Position numbers and translations under genes: made by a program. From contig OZ251237.1 of assembly GCA_965240325.2 (NCBI GenBank), forward strand, positions 1,302,001 through 1,366,000: a stretch of 64,000 bases of DNA. Reading direction: 5' to 3'. Below, one piece after another: positions 9,105-18,591 of this stretch. The stretch is from Rebecca billardiae RCC1528 (taxonomy: Eukaryota > Haptophyta). The stretch's first letter is position 1. Each line of letters begins with the position of its first letter. The notes below the pieces were generated by a model. The model saw only the letters and a program-made list of their open reading frames with translations. It ran no database searches and was not told where the DNA came from.

Positions 9105-10430
9105 TCACACCTGCTGGACAGCCAGGCTGCTACACTCGGGTGGGAGCGCATAGTCGAAGCACACGAAGTCCTGCGCGAAGAAGTCGCAGAGCGTGCGGAT
9201 CATCCGTGCATCCAGGTGCTCCCTCCTCAGCTTGCACCCCAGGGAGCCAGGCTTGCCGCCGTCGGAGGATCTCAGGAATTGGCCCTTGCCAGCAGCATGC
9301 CGGATCCACAGGCCGGGCAGAAAACGTGCGTTGAGCTCGCGCAGTGTCACCACCGACGCCTTCTCGTGCTTGACGACGGACACCTCCTTCACCCGCGTCG
9401 CCTGCTCGAGCTTGTTCACCACCTGCAGGCGGAGGTACGGCCACGGCTGCTCAGACGGCGGCTGCTCGATCGGCTCACCGCTCGGTGCAAAGGAGCAGCC
9501 CAGGTCGTGCGAGATCGTGCCCGTGTGCAGGTCGAAGCGCAGGTCCTTCAGCCGCACCGGCTGCGCGCGCGCCACGCGCAGCGCGTCGGGCGTCGGGAGG
9601 ATCGAGTCCGGGTCAGACCCACGTCGCGTGTCTGCGAGAGCGTTGATGAACACGCGCGCGAGCTCGACGCGGCCGTGGCAGGTCGGCTCCTGCGGCGCGC
9701 GCCACGTGCGCAGCGGCTGCGCGGCGCCCGTATGGCGCTGGGCGGTGACCGGGCGGATCGTCGTGCCCCGTGTCTGGCTCAGCACCGTGTTGTACGCGCT
9801 CACGAACCGGTCGATCGGGTTGCGCACCGTTGTGAATGCATATCGGAACGGCTGGGGCGTCCGTCGCCGTGCGTCCACATCTGTTCTCTGCCTCTTCGTC
9901 TCGTTGGAGGCGTGCTGCAGCGTGCGCAGCACGGGTAGCACGCTGCAGCGCTTGAGGTGATACAGGTCTAGGCGGTGCACGTTCTCGGCGTCCTCCCGCT
10001 TGAGGTTTGTGTGCGCGCGAGAGCCCGCCTTGTGCACCGTCGCGTACGCCACGAGCCCGTCCGTCCGCATCTCGTTCTGCCCGGACAGGTCGAATTCGCC
10101 GATGCAGCGGCCTTCGCGCGACCACTCGCTCCGCCCGGGGTCGAGCCCTTTCAGCGGCCGCTCGCAATGAAGTGGCACGTGCTTGTCCACGTACAGCGCG
10201 TGGCACGTGCGCGTGTACAGGTTGAGTGTTCGGTTGTAGCTCGCGCTCGCCTCTGCGCGGGCCCGGTGCTGCGCCTGCACGATGCGAGCCATCACCAGGG
10301 CGTGCCGGTCATCGTCTGATGTGGTTGGACCGTTCTCCACGCTCGGTGCCACCGTCGCACGGGGCGCTATGACGAAGAGCACCCACGAGAAGAGGGCGCG
10401 CGGGCCCGCGATGCGGCGGCGCCGCGCCAT
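9105..10430 (-). CDS. Carbohydrate sulfotransferase-like protein, copy 2
   Basis: A 441-residue paralogue of the gene at 7226. It has the same signal anchor, the same VAYATVHKAGSR phosphosulfate-loop candidate, the same TVRNPIDRFVSAYNTVL 3'-phosphate site and the same FFAQDFVCFDYALPP end. Differences cluster in a few places: extra residues after SQTRGT (PVTAQRHTGAAQPLRTW), a changed VSVVKHEKAS segment, and the last residues. The indels keep the frame and the sites are intact, so both copies look functional and under selection. The start at 10430 is the first ATG before the anchor; an in-frame extension to 10487 lacks a signal character. The role is probably glycan sulfation in the Golgi. Confidence 0.72.
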   Translation of the reverse strand: MARRRRIAGPRALFSWVLFVIAPRATVAPSVENGPTTSDDDRHALVMARIVQAQHRARAEASASYNRTLNLYTRTCHALYVDKHVPLHCERPLKGLDPGRSEWSREGRCIGEFDLSGQNEMRTDGLVAYATVHKAGSRAHTNLKREDAENVHRLDLYHLKRCSVLPVLRTLQHASNETKRQRTDVDARRRTPQPFRYAFTTVRNPIDRFVSAYNTVLSQTRGTTIRPVTAQRHTGAAQPLRTWRAPQEPTCHGRVELARVFINALADTRRGSDPDSILPTPDALRVARAQPVRLKDLRFDLHTGTISHDLGCSFAPSGEPIEQPPSEQPWPYLRLQVVNKLEQATRVKEVSVVKHEKASVVTLRELNARFLPGLWIRHAAGKGQFLRSSDGGKPGSLGCKLRREHLDARMIRTLCDFFAQDFVCFDYALPPECSSLAVQQV

Positions 10431-10803
10431 GCTGAATCGAATCGACGGTCCTGATTTGATTGTCGCGCCCGCTCCATCTCGACACAATCTCGTCGCGATC
10501 TTGCATGCTGCTCATAGCTTGCGAAGAACATACGACCGATCATAAGACTTAGCAGCCTGGAACCTGAAGGGTCTCCGGGAGAGACTCAGAGCAAGGGCCT
10601 TTGCTCAGAGAGGAGCTGCTGTCTGATGCAAGATACGCGGCTCATTAGCTGACGACTGGCATATGCTGGTCCCGCGCCCACGGGGCGCGCACCCCCGGTC
10701 CTGGGTCCCCACGCCTCGCGGTCATCACTCATCGCCAGCAGACGATGGCACTGACGCTGCCACGAGGAGGCCGTCAGCGGCCGCGCCTGTCCCAGCGCCA
10801 GAC
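10431..10803. other. Intergenic spacer
   Basis: 5' flank of sulfotransferase copy 2 and 3' flank of the acidic protein gene. Nothing recognised. Confidence 0.4.
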
Positions 10804-13155
10804 TCATCTGTCATCTGGCGGCAGCGATGCATCGTCAGACTCCAAGTCGGAGTCTGACGACTTGCCAGAGGCTGTCGTGCCTGCGACGCCATCCTCATCA
10901 GCCGCCGTGCCGGAGTCGAGGTCCGCTCGCTCTCCGCGTGGGCCAGCGACGCCTTTGCCGCCATCCAAGACGTCACCTGCCACGTCCGGAAGCTGCTCGG
11001 CCTCGACACCGACGACCGCCTCTGCCGCCGTCTCCAAGGCCCGCGCCGGCTCGCTCGCCGCCTCCGCGCGCTCGGCTGGCATTGCTGCTGCCTCATCAGC
11101 GTCACCGGATACCTCCGCCTTCGCCTCTGCAGGCACATTGGCTGCGAGGCCGATATCCGCCTCAGCCTCGGACGCAGAGGTGTCCACGACCTCCACCGTC
11201 ACCGAGTCGGCGGCCCCGCTGCCTTCAGAGGCCGCTGGCTCGCCACCAGGGGCGCTTGCGGACGGGTTGGGCAGCTCGACCAGCTCGGCGGCAGCCTCCA
11301 TCGCAAAGACGCCCTGCTCCAGGGCTGAGACCAGCTCACTCGCAGCCGAACTGATCGCGGGCGGGGCCGTGGCGGGCGCACTTTCGGAGCTGCCGACGTC
11401 CGCAGGCGCGTTGTCGTCCTCATCCGCCACCCGGGCCCCGGCGCGCTCCGCGTCGTCCTGCGCCTCGGCCCGTGGGGTTGTCGCCGGCCCGCCCTCGGCC
11501 GACGAGCCCGCGTCTGCCACCGCCGCCCCGGCCTCGTCATCGGCTGTCGCTGGGTCCTTCGCATCCGTGGCATCCGCCTCCGCCGCCTCCTCCTCCTCCT
11601 CCTCGTCTTCGTCATCCTCAGCATCCTCCTCCTCCTCGTCTTCCTCCTCTTCCGCATCCTCCTCGTCCTCCTCCGCTCCGCTCGGTGTGCTCTCGGCACC
11701 CACCGTCTCGTCGCCGTCCACCACCCACCGTGTCACCGACTCCGAACGGTCCCGCTCCGCCTCCGCCCAGGCTGAGCTCTCAGCGCCGCCACTCCGCGCA
11801 GGCTGGTCCCCCTGCTCCGATGACCGCTGGGCTGCGCTCTGCGGGGCTGGCCCTTCGCCGTCTCCGACCGGCGCCGTGACCTCCTCTGCCTCCGCCTCTG
11901 CCGCCACGTCCTCCGCCACAGCCACCTCCCTCTCCGAGGCCTTAGCTCCGCGCGGCTCGTCGTCAGCGCCCTCCTCCGCGCCCTCCTCCGCTGCTGGCGC
12001 TGCCTCCTCTGGCGCCGACGCCGCCTCCGCGCCCGGCGGCTGAATGCCCTGCGAAACGGCCACCTCGGCTGCGGCAGCGGTGGTCGCGGCCAGCTTCTCG
12101 CCGTCGAAGGCGGCGGGCGCGTCCTTGAACGCCGCCTCCAGCGCCTCTCGCTCGCTCTCGGCTGCCGACGTGGAGGGGAGTGCGACAGCGGCCGCAGCGG
12201 CCACCAGCACGGCCGTGCCCACCAGGCCTGACACGGGCAGGCCTCCTTCGCCGCTCTGCGTCTTCTCCTTGCCGGCGTACTCAGCGCCCGCGACGCTCTC
12301 CAGCGTCTCCTTCGTCTTACCCAGCTGCGTGGCGAGGAGCGCGGAGCGCGCCTTCTCCGCGGCGAGCAGCCCGCCAAGCGGCACGGCGGTGCCGACCGCG
12401 CCGAGGGCGAGGCCGCACGCGCCTGCGAGCGCAGCCGCTGGCAGCACGAGCCGACGGCGCGTGCTCTTGGGCAGGTACTCACCCTTGTACGCGGCGGTGA
12501 GCTCCTCGTCGTACTCGGCAAGCTGCTCCTGCGTGCGCACGAGGGAGGTCGTGCTGACGGCCGCGACCGCGGTGGCGATGACGAAACCGACGGCTGGGAG
12601 GTCTGGAGAGGAGCGCGCCGCCGGAGGCGGCGGCGCGCGGGGCGGCCTGCGGTACTGGCCGCCGCTCAAGCTCGGCGAGGAGCCGGCGAGCTTCTCTAGG
12701 GTAGGCGGGGTGCCACTCGGGTAGAAGGGCGCGTTCACGTCGAGGAAGCCGACGCGTAGCAGCAACGGAGAGGCCAGTGCGGCGCTTGCCACGAGGAGGA
12801 GCGCGGCGCGTCGAGCGAGCTGGCCGACGCGCTCGGCGGTCTCGCGATTCATCCCGGCGTCCGGGGCGTCCTCGAGGGGAAGCGGGTCATTGGTGTTGCC
12901 CACAGCCGTCGTGAGCGCGCGGATCGCGTCGACGACGCCGAGGCCGCCGGTGACGCCAGCGCACACCGGCGCGACCGCGAAGAAGACATCGCTCGCGCTC
13001 GACGGGAGCCCGACCATGGCGGTCGGCGCCCGGAGCCGCCGCGCTCTGGCCCTGGCGACGAGTGGTGGTGCGCGCGTCGGCGCGAGAGGCGCCGCCGCCG
13101 AGCCCCCGAAGCAAAACGCCAGCACGAGGGCCCACATCGCGCGTGCGACGCTCAT
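10804..13155 (-). CDS. Unknown membrane protein with plastid-type leader and long acidic tail
   Basis: A 783-residue protein I do not recognise. The ATG at 13155 opens on a signal peptide (MWALVLAFCFGGSAAA) followed by an Arg/Ala/Pro-rich, acid-free stretch. That pair looks like the bipartite leader of complex-plastid proteins. Four or more hydrophobic helices follow in the first half (for example AALLLVASAALASPLLL and LVLPAAALAGACGLALGAVG). The second half is low-complexity Ala/Glu/Asp/Ser, including a Glu/Asp run coded around 11580-11690. The acidic part has no stop for over 1 kb and keeps acid-rich composition only in this frame, which supports coding. No domain can be named; a plastid envelope or thylakoid protein is a guess. 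It is head to head with the folylpolyglutamate synthase gene. Confidence 0.55.
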   Translation of the reverse strand: MSVARAMWALVLAFCFGGSAAAPLAPTRAPPLVARARARRLRAPTAMVGLPSSASDVFFAVAPVCAGVTGGLGVVDAIRALTTAVGNTNDPLPLEDAPDAGMNRETAERVGQLARRAALLLVASAALASPLLLRVGFLDVNAPFYPSGTPPTLEKLAGSSPSLSGGQYRRPPRAPPPPAARSSPDLPAVGFVIATAVAAVSTTSLVRTQEQLAEYDEELTAAYKGEYLPKSTRRRLVLPAAALAGACGLALGAVGTAVPLGGLLAAEKARSALLATQLGKTKETLESVAGAEYAGKEKTQSGEGGLPVSGLVGTAVLVAAAAAVALPSTSAAESEREALEAAFKDAPAAFDGEKLAATTAAAAEVAVSQGIQPPGAEAASAPEEAAPAAEEGAEEGADDEPRGAKASEREVAVAEDVAAEAEAEEVTAPVGDGEGPAPQSAAQRSSEQGDQPARSGGAESSAWAEAERDRSESVTRWVVDGDETVGAESTPSGAEEDEEDAEEEEDEEEEDAEDDEDEEEEEEAAEADATDAKDPATADDEAGAAVADAGSSAEGGPATTPRAEAQDDAERAGARVADEDDNAPADVGSSESAPATAPPAISSAASELVSALEQGVFAMEAAAELVELPNPSASAPGGEPAASEGSGAADSVTVEVVDTSASEAEADIGLAANVPAEAKAEVSGDADEAAAMPAERAEAASEPARALETAAEAVVGVEAEQLPDVAGDVLDGGKGVAGPRGERADLDSGTAADEDGVAGTTASGKSSDSDLESDDASLPPDDR

Positions 13156-13348
13156 AATGGCGCTGAGCAAGCGGTGCCGCGACGTGCACGCGCGTGATCG
13201 CACGCCGAGCTACCGTTCGCCAGGACGCAAATTGAAGTTTGTTCACCCAGCAGTCCGGACGGCTGCGCAGCTCGGCAGGATTCACGGCCGACAACATTCC
13301 GCCCACCTGGCCGGCTCCACGGCGACCGCCACCGAGTTCATTACGGCG
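13156..13348. promoter_or_regulatory. Candidate bidirectional promoter (acidic protein gene / FPGS)
   Basis: 193 bp between the chosen start codons of two divergent genes. An ATG in the FPGS frame at 13157 almost touches the opposite start, so the real spacer could be shorter. No TATA box seen. Confidence 0.35.
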
Positions 13349-14881
13349 ATGCCCGCCAAGCCGTATGAGGAGGTGGTGAGGTACATCTTCGGCAATGCCA
13401 ACTACTCGGGCAACCCGCTGCCGCAGCAACAGCGCTGGGAGCGCTTCGAGCGCGTGCTCAGCCGAATCGGCGAGCCGCACCGCCGGCTGCGCGTCGTGCA
13501 CATCGCCGGCACAAACGGCAAGGGCACGACGAGCGCGCTGTGCGACGCGATGCTGCGCGCGAGCGGCGCGAGCGTCGGCCTGTTCACCTCGCCGCACCTG
13601 CACTCGTGGCGCGAGCGCATCCGCGTCGACGGCATGCTCGTCGGCCGCGCCGCCGTGACCGAGGCCTTTGACGCCATCCAGCCCACCCTCGACGCGGAGG
13701 AGGAGCTGACGCCGTTCGAGAAGCTGACGGCGCTCGCGCTCACGTGCTTCGTGCGCGCGGGCGTGGACTGGGCGGTGCTCGAGACGGGGCTCGGCGGGTT
13801 GTGGGACTGCACCAACCACGTGCTCGCGCCCGAGGTCGTTGGCCTCGCGCGCATCGGCATGGACCACGTGAACGTGCTCGGAAACAGCGTGCGCGAGATT
13901 GCATCTCACAAGGCGGGCATCATGAAGCGTGGCTCCCCCGCCTTCTCCGTGCCGCAGCCCGCGGAGGCGCACGAGGTGCTGGTTGCGACTGCCGCGGAGC
14001 GCGAGGCGCCCCTCGCCTTCGTCGACGCCGAGCACAGCCCACTCGTCGCGCGCGCCGCGCAGCTCACCGCCGGCGCGGCCGCGGGCGAGGCCGCCGCTCC
14101 GGGCCGCGCGCTGCCGCTGTGGCTGCGGCCGACGCACCAGCAGCACAACCTGGCGCTGGCGGCGGCGATGATGGAGTCGCTGCTCAAGCGAGGCGCGCTG
14201 GGATCCGCCGGCGCCGCCGCCGACCCGGCCGCCGAGCTGGACAAGCTGCTGCAGCAAGCCGTGCGCGCGCGCTGGCCGGGCCGCGCTGAGACGTTTGTGA
14301 TCCCGGCGCCGGCCGGCGCGGCGGCGGGCGCCGAGGGCGGCGGGCGCGCGACGCTGGTGCTCGACGTTGCGCACAATGAGGACGCGGTGCGCGCCCTGCT
14401 GGCCAACCTGGGCAGCCTCGCGCCCGCCGGGCCGGCCGGTGCCGCGCCGCCATGCGTTTTCGAGATCGTGTTTGGGGCGAACAAGGACAAGGACGCAACG
14501 ACAATGCTCGGGCTGATCGGCGCGGCGTGCGCGCCGCCGCCCGGCTCGGCGGCGGCGCCTCGCGTGCGCGCCGTGCACCTCGTCAAGTCCTCGCACCCAA
14601 AGTGCTTCGCGCCCGCCGACCTCGCGCGCATCGCCGCCGAGGCCGCGCCGAGCGCGCCGTGGCACACGGAGCACGGCACGCTCACGAGCGCGCTCGACGC
14701 GGCGATCGGCGCGGGCGCGTCCGGCGCTGCCGCGCCTGGCGCCGAGGCCGTGATCACGCTGGCGTTCGGCAGCGTCTTCATCGTCGCGGACGCGCGCTCG
14801 CACCTCGCGGCGGTCCGGCCTGGTGTCTTCGCCGCGGACGACTGGGCGTTCGAGCAGGCGAGCGAGCCGCCGCTCGTGTGA
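13349..14881 (+). CDS. Folylpolyglutamate synthase / dihydrofolate synthase
   Basis: An FolC/FPGS-family ligase of 510 residues from the ATG at 13349. It adds glutamates to folates with ATP and retains them in the cell. The P-loop is HIAGTNGKGTTSALCDAML. The omega-loop region reads LFTSPHLHSWRERIRVDG. Family motifs ETGLGGLWDCTN and IGMDHVNVLGNSVREIASHKAGIMK follow (the usual form is ETGLGGRLDATN, so the loop is slightly altered). The C-terminal domain has LDVAHNEDAV and FGANKDKD, where folate and glutamate bind. The frame is open upstream to an ATG at 13157, which would add 64 basic residues that could be a mitochondrial leader, so two start forms are possible. Single exon. Confidence 0.93.
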   Translation: MPAKPYEEVVRYIFGNANYSGNPLPQQQRWERFERVLSRIGEPHRRLRVVHIAGTNGKGTTSALCDAMLRASGASVGLFTSPHLHSWRERIRVDGMLVGRAAVTEAFDAIQPTLDAEEELTPFEKLTALALTCFVRAGVDWAVLETGLGGLWDCTNHVLAPEVVGLARIGMDHVNVLGNSVREIASHKAGIMKRGSPAFSVPQPAEAHEVLVATAAEREAPLAFVDAEHSPLVARAAQLTAGAAAGEAAAPGRALPLWLRPTHQQHNLALAAAMMESLLKRGALGSAGAAADPAAELDKLLQQAVRARWPGRAETFVIPAPAGAAAGAEGGGRATLVLDVAHNEDAVRALLANLGSLAPAGPAGAAPPCVFEIVFGANKDKDATTMLGLIGAACAPPPGSAAAPRVRAVHLVKSSHPKCFAPADLARIAAEAAPSAPWHTEHGTLTSALDAAIGAGASGAAAPGAEAVITLAFGSVFIVADARSHLAAVRPGVFAADDWAFEQASEPPLV

Positions 14882-15646
14882 TGAGATGCGGAGGACCTCG
14901 CCAGAGGCATCACCGTCTGACTGGCGTCTGAGCCGGAGCATGCCGCGAATGCGGAATGGCGTCACGGTGACGGCAAAGGTGGTGACGGTACCCACGTACC
15001 GCCGAATCCGCCAGCGTATGGGGGTACGCTGCTGATTTGACATCGAAGTGATCCGGCGGAGTAGAGTAATCCCGGACTTTCCAAGCCGCAGGCGAAGCCT
15101 ATGATGGCGCACGGCCCCCCCGAAAGGTCTGAGCGTGAGCGAAAGCCGGGGGGGGCGGCGCACGTGCTCCGCAAAATCAAAAAGAGGATGCGCGCGCAGG
15201 ATTTTGGGTTTTTTTGTAGGTCGACTTAGGTGTGACAAGCGCATATGAGTGGATTTCGCTGCCAATGATTGCGTTTGTACTGCCCCTTAATTTTACGATA
15301 GTAAGTAATAGAAGAAATCGAAATCGAATATAGGACAAAGACATCTCTAGCTACCTTTCTGATAGTCAAGATTCGCCTGTTGACTACAGATTGCAAACAA
15401 GGTCTGAGATATCGAACATTCTTTTGATAGTCGTTCACTCCTCATATTCATCAAGCGACGCGAGATGTTATTATTGGCGAATATTGCGCGGGTAGTCCGA
15501 ACCGACGTTCCCGCGCGCTCTCATATCATACGGCTATCGAGCTACTGACTTGCTGATATATATACTCTTGGTCATCTACTGATACGACGTCAATATGCGG
15601 GTGGTCAAACCCCATAGGCGGGTGCTGGTATCTTTGATTCCGTTCT
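14882..15646. other. Intergenic region with AT-rich island
   Basis: From about 15180 to 15480 the sequence turns strikingly AT-rich for this genome, with runs such as AATCGAAATCGAATATAGG and many stops in all frames. No organellar or transposon gene could be read from it. Confidence 0.5.
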
Positions 15647-16513
15647 TTGAAGATCGAGCTACGCGCGCCCGCGCTCTGCGCTCGAAGACTGCCACTGTGC
15701 GGGTCAGCGGGTGGGCTCTCTTCAGCGAGCTCCGTTGGCGTGGAGTCAGCGATCAAGCTGAGGTTGCAGCGTGGCAACATCGTGCAGGGTGGGCGGGTAC
15801 CGACGCCGCGCTTCGCACGCCGTCTGCGACGGCATCAAACGCCGCGACCACCGCGGCGCCCGGCCAGCGCGGCAGCATCGGGCCTGCTGACTGACGGCGG
15901 GCGTGACGGTCGGGCGGGCGCTACTGCGGCATCCGGGCGCGGCGGCGAGTGCAGCAGCGGTGGCGGGCGCGGCGGCTGGCAGAGCGCATCTCGCGACGAG
16001 GAGTTACTCGGCGCGCACGTCACGCCGCGCGCGGTATCGATTCGTCGCCCGGCGAGCGCGGCAGCACCGGGCCTGCTGAATGCGGGCGTGACAGCGGCCG
16101 GGCGGGCGCCGCAGCGGTCGGGCGCTGCGCCTGCGCTGGCGCGGCACTGTGGCGGGCGGCGCGGTGGCAGACGCAGCGGCGGACGCCGCGGCGGCGGGTG
16201 CGACTGCGGGCGAAGCGCATCTCGCGACGAGGAGTTACTCGCCGCGCACGTCACGCTGCGCGCATCTTCGCCAGTGGTCGCTCCGCAGCGAGTGCGGGCA
16301 GCACCGGGCCGCGACAAGAAGACGTTCGGTGCGAACTTCATGCCGCGCACATCATCGAGCGGGGGCTGCGGTGCTGCTTCGGCGAGCGCGTCAGCTGCAC
16401 CTCCGGCCGAGCGACTAGTCGACGCAAACGACGACGCGCGACGCATCGAGCTGTTCCGAGCAGTGCCACTTGGCGCTAGTGGCAGCGGCGGGCTGTACAC
16501 GCTGACGACGTAG
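15647..16513 (+). other. Open frame with in-frame repeats, no ATG; possible exon of unknown protein
   Basis: The frame has no ATG until near its end, so if coding it is an internal or 3' exon. It encodes two copies, 78 codons apart, of a unit containing SASRDEELLGAHVTPRA, each preceded by an RRPASAAA-GLL segment. A more diverged third copy reads RDKKTFGANFMPRTSS. The exact codon-multiple spacing and the kept R-D-x4-GA-x3-PR pattern hint at protein-level selection, but the region is GC-rich and low in complexity. No function can be proposed. Confidence 0.22.
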
Positions 16514-16968
16514 CGAGGAGTGAGGTGGTGGTCCACGCCACCGTCGTACCGCGTCGCCTCGCGCACCCCGAGCGCGCGCGACGAGCTGTACGGGCTCGGA
16601 AGCTGACAGCATCCCCGCGCCCGGCGCCGCCGACCGCCGGACCCGCGCAGGCCCGGGGCCCTCTCGGAGCCAGCTGACTGATTTTCGTCCGCGCGCTTTG
16701 CTGACTGGTAGCATCGTGCCGTGTGATTGGCGGTGAAGCCAACGCGACAGCAACTACCAGCCAGAGCCTACCAGGGCCGTGCGCCCTCAACTTCGTTGTT
16801 TACTACCCGAAGATCGGCGTAGCCGATCATAGTATATAGTATAGCGCCAGCGGCGGCGTGCTGACGTCAGACGTGCTCGAGCCTGAGCCCCAGCTCTCAC
16901 CGGCGCTTGTTACAAGTGTCGTAACGCAGCATGCTCGGCCCGGGGTGCTCGGTGGCATCTGCTGAGCT
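16514..16968. other. Intergenic spacer
   Basis: 3' flank of the EsV-1-7 gene. Nothing recognised. Confidence 0.4.
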
Positions 16969-18309
16969 CTAGACTGTGCCGCTGCTTCTTTTCCGCGTCG
17001 CACGACTTCTGCAGCAGGCCTCGGCGGATTTCCGCTTCGTCGTCAAGGCAACCATGCCGGGCAGCTTGTGCGCAGCGCACTGACTCGGGCGTGCGTCACC
17101 CGGCATGCCGAATGCAGGCCGCTTCACACAGCCGGCCTCGTCGCACGTGCTGTGCTTCAAGTTGATCATGCCGGGCAGCTTGTGCTCGGCGCATCGGTGG
17201 CGGCGTGCGTCACCCGGCATGCCCAATGACGGCACCTTCACACAGCCGGCCTCGTCGCACGTGCTGTGCTTTAAGTTGATCATGCCGGGCAGCTTGTGCG
17301 CAGCGCACCGGCAGAGGCGTGCGTCACCCGGCATGCCGAATGCAGGCCGCTTCACGCAGCCAGCCTCCTCACACGTGCGGTTGATCACGTCGACCATGCC
17401 GGGCAGCTTGTGCGCAGCGCACCGACTCGGGCGTGCGTCACCCGGCATGCCAAAGGAGGGCCGTTTCTCGCAGTCGGCCTCGTCGCACGTCCTGCTGTTC
17501 ACGTTGATCATGCCGGGCAGCTTGTGCGCAGCGCACCGACTCGGGCGTGCGTCACCCGGCATGCCGAATGACGGCACCTTCACACAGCCGGCCTCGTCGC
17601 ACGTGCGGTGCTTCACGTTGACCATGCCGGGCAGCTTGTGCTCGGCGCACCGGCAGGGGCGTGCGTCACCCGGCATGCCGAATGACGGCACCTTCACACA
17701 GCCGGCCTCGTCGCACGTGCGGTGCTTCACGTTGACCATGCCGGGCAGCTTGTGCTCGGCGCACCGGCAGGGGCGTGCGTCACCCGGCATGCCGAATGCA
17801 GGCTGCTTCACACAGCCGGCCTCGTCGCACGTGCGGTGCTTCACGTGGACCATGCCAGGCAGCTTGTGCTCGGCGCATCGGTGGGGGCGTGCGTCACCCG
17901 GCATGCCGAATGACGGCACCTTCACACAGCCGGCCTCGTCGCACGTGTAGCTCACCACGTTGACCATGCCAGGCAGCTTGTGCGTAGCGCACCAGCAGGG
18001 GCGTGCGTCACCCGGCAGGCCAAATGACGGCACCTTCACACAGCCGGCCTCGTCGCACGTCCTGCTGTTCACGTTGATCATGCCGGGCAGCTTGTGCGCA
18101 GCGCATCGACTCGAGCGTGCATCACCCGGCATGCCAACTGTCGCTCGCCTCTCGCAGTCCGCATCAACACAGGTGCTTATGAACATGTTGACCATGCCAG
18201 GCAGCCTGTGAGCAGCGCACCGACTCGGGCGTGCGTCACCCGGCATGCCAAAGGAGGGCCGCTTCTCGCAGTGGGCCTCATGACAAGCGCGGCTCCCTAC
18301 GTCAGCCAT
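16969..18309 (-). CDS. EsV-1-7 repeat protein (11 Cys/His repeats)
   Basis: A 446-residue protein made almost wholly of eleven 38-residue repeats, starting at the first ATG in frame (18309). Each repeat fits C-x4-C-x16-C-x2-H-x12, the EsV-1-7 motif. That motif is named after a protein of Ectocarpus virus EsV-1 and is found in the brown-algal developmental regulator IMMEDIATE UPRIGHT. A typical unit begins CDEAGCVKVPSFGMPGDARP and continues to CAEHKLPGM. The spaced Cys3-His suggests one zinc site per repeat. All Cys and His ligands are kept in all eleven. The C-terminus is short and basic (KRKSAEACC, then RSRATRKRS), like a nuclear signal. Residues just before repeat 1 look like the tail of a decayed further repeat. 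The molecular role of the family is unknown; a nucleic-acid or protein-binding regulator is a fair guess. Confidence 0.88.
   Translation of the reverse strand: MADVGSRACHEAHCEKRPSFGMPGDARPSRCAAHRLPGMVNMFISTCVDADCERRATVGMPGDARSSRCAAHKLPGMINVNSRTCDEAGCVKVPSFGLPGDARPCWCATHKLPGMVNVVSYTCDEAGCVKVPSFGMPGDARPHRCAEHKLPGMVHVKHRTCDEAGCVKQPAFGMPGDARPCRCAEHKLPGMVNVKHRTCDEAGCVKVPSFGMPGDARPCRCAEHKLPGMVNVKHRTCDEAGCVKVPSFGMPGDARPSRCAAHKLPGMINVNSRTCDEADCEKRPSFGMPGDARPSRCAAHKLPGMVDVINRTCEEAGCVKRPAFGMPGDARLCRCAAHKLPGMINLKHSTCDEAGCVKVPSLGMPGDARRHRCAEHKLPGMINLKHSTCDEAGCVKRPAFGMPGDARPSQCAAHKLPGMVALTTKRKSAEACCRSRATRKRSSGTV
17032..18285 (-). repeat. 114-bp coding tandem repeat, 11 copies
   Basis: The DNA units behind the EsV-1-7 repeats are very similar, especially the central ones, with the run CACCCGGCATGCC in nearly all. 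This implies recent unequal exchange or gene conversion. First and second units on the reading strand (high coordinates) are the most diverged. Confidence 0.9.
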
Positions 18310-18591
18310 GACGTGTAATGTGTGTCTCACCCGGTGCTCGGGCAACACGTCGAGCTCAAAGAGCAGTCGTAGCCGCGAGGTGCGCCGCCGCGGGTGGATC
18401 TACGTTGGGCGGAGTTGATGAGCGACGGCCGCGCTGATGGTCAGCAGTGACGGCCTGTCCGGCCGCCCCGGCCGGTTGCATCCGGACCTGTCGTAACCGC
18501 GAGCCGAAACTTGCTGTGTCATCAACAACGCTCCGTGCGCGGACGTCGGCGCCTCCAGCACGCCCCGGCCCGCAAGGGTGGTCCTCCCCGC

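Noticed and set aside
10745-12043. A 432-codon Ser/Ala-rich forward frame
   Set aside because: It is the mirror of the acidic gene on the reverse strand, where Glu/Asp codons read as Ser/Leu. The reverse frame has the signal peptide, membrane helices and longer length.
12887-15265. A 792-codon reverse frame
   Set aside because: It overlaps FPGS in antisense and its product is Arg-rich without domains.
17105-17950. Forward open frame over the EsV-1-7 repeats
   Set aside because: It exists because 114 bp is a multiple of 3 and the repeat lacks stops in that frame. Cys/His spacing is meaningful only on the reverse strand.
17032-18285. CRISPR-like repeat array
   Set aside because: The repeats are directly adjacent, coding and lack unique spacers. 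No CRISPR array is seen anywhere in the window.
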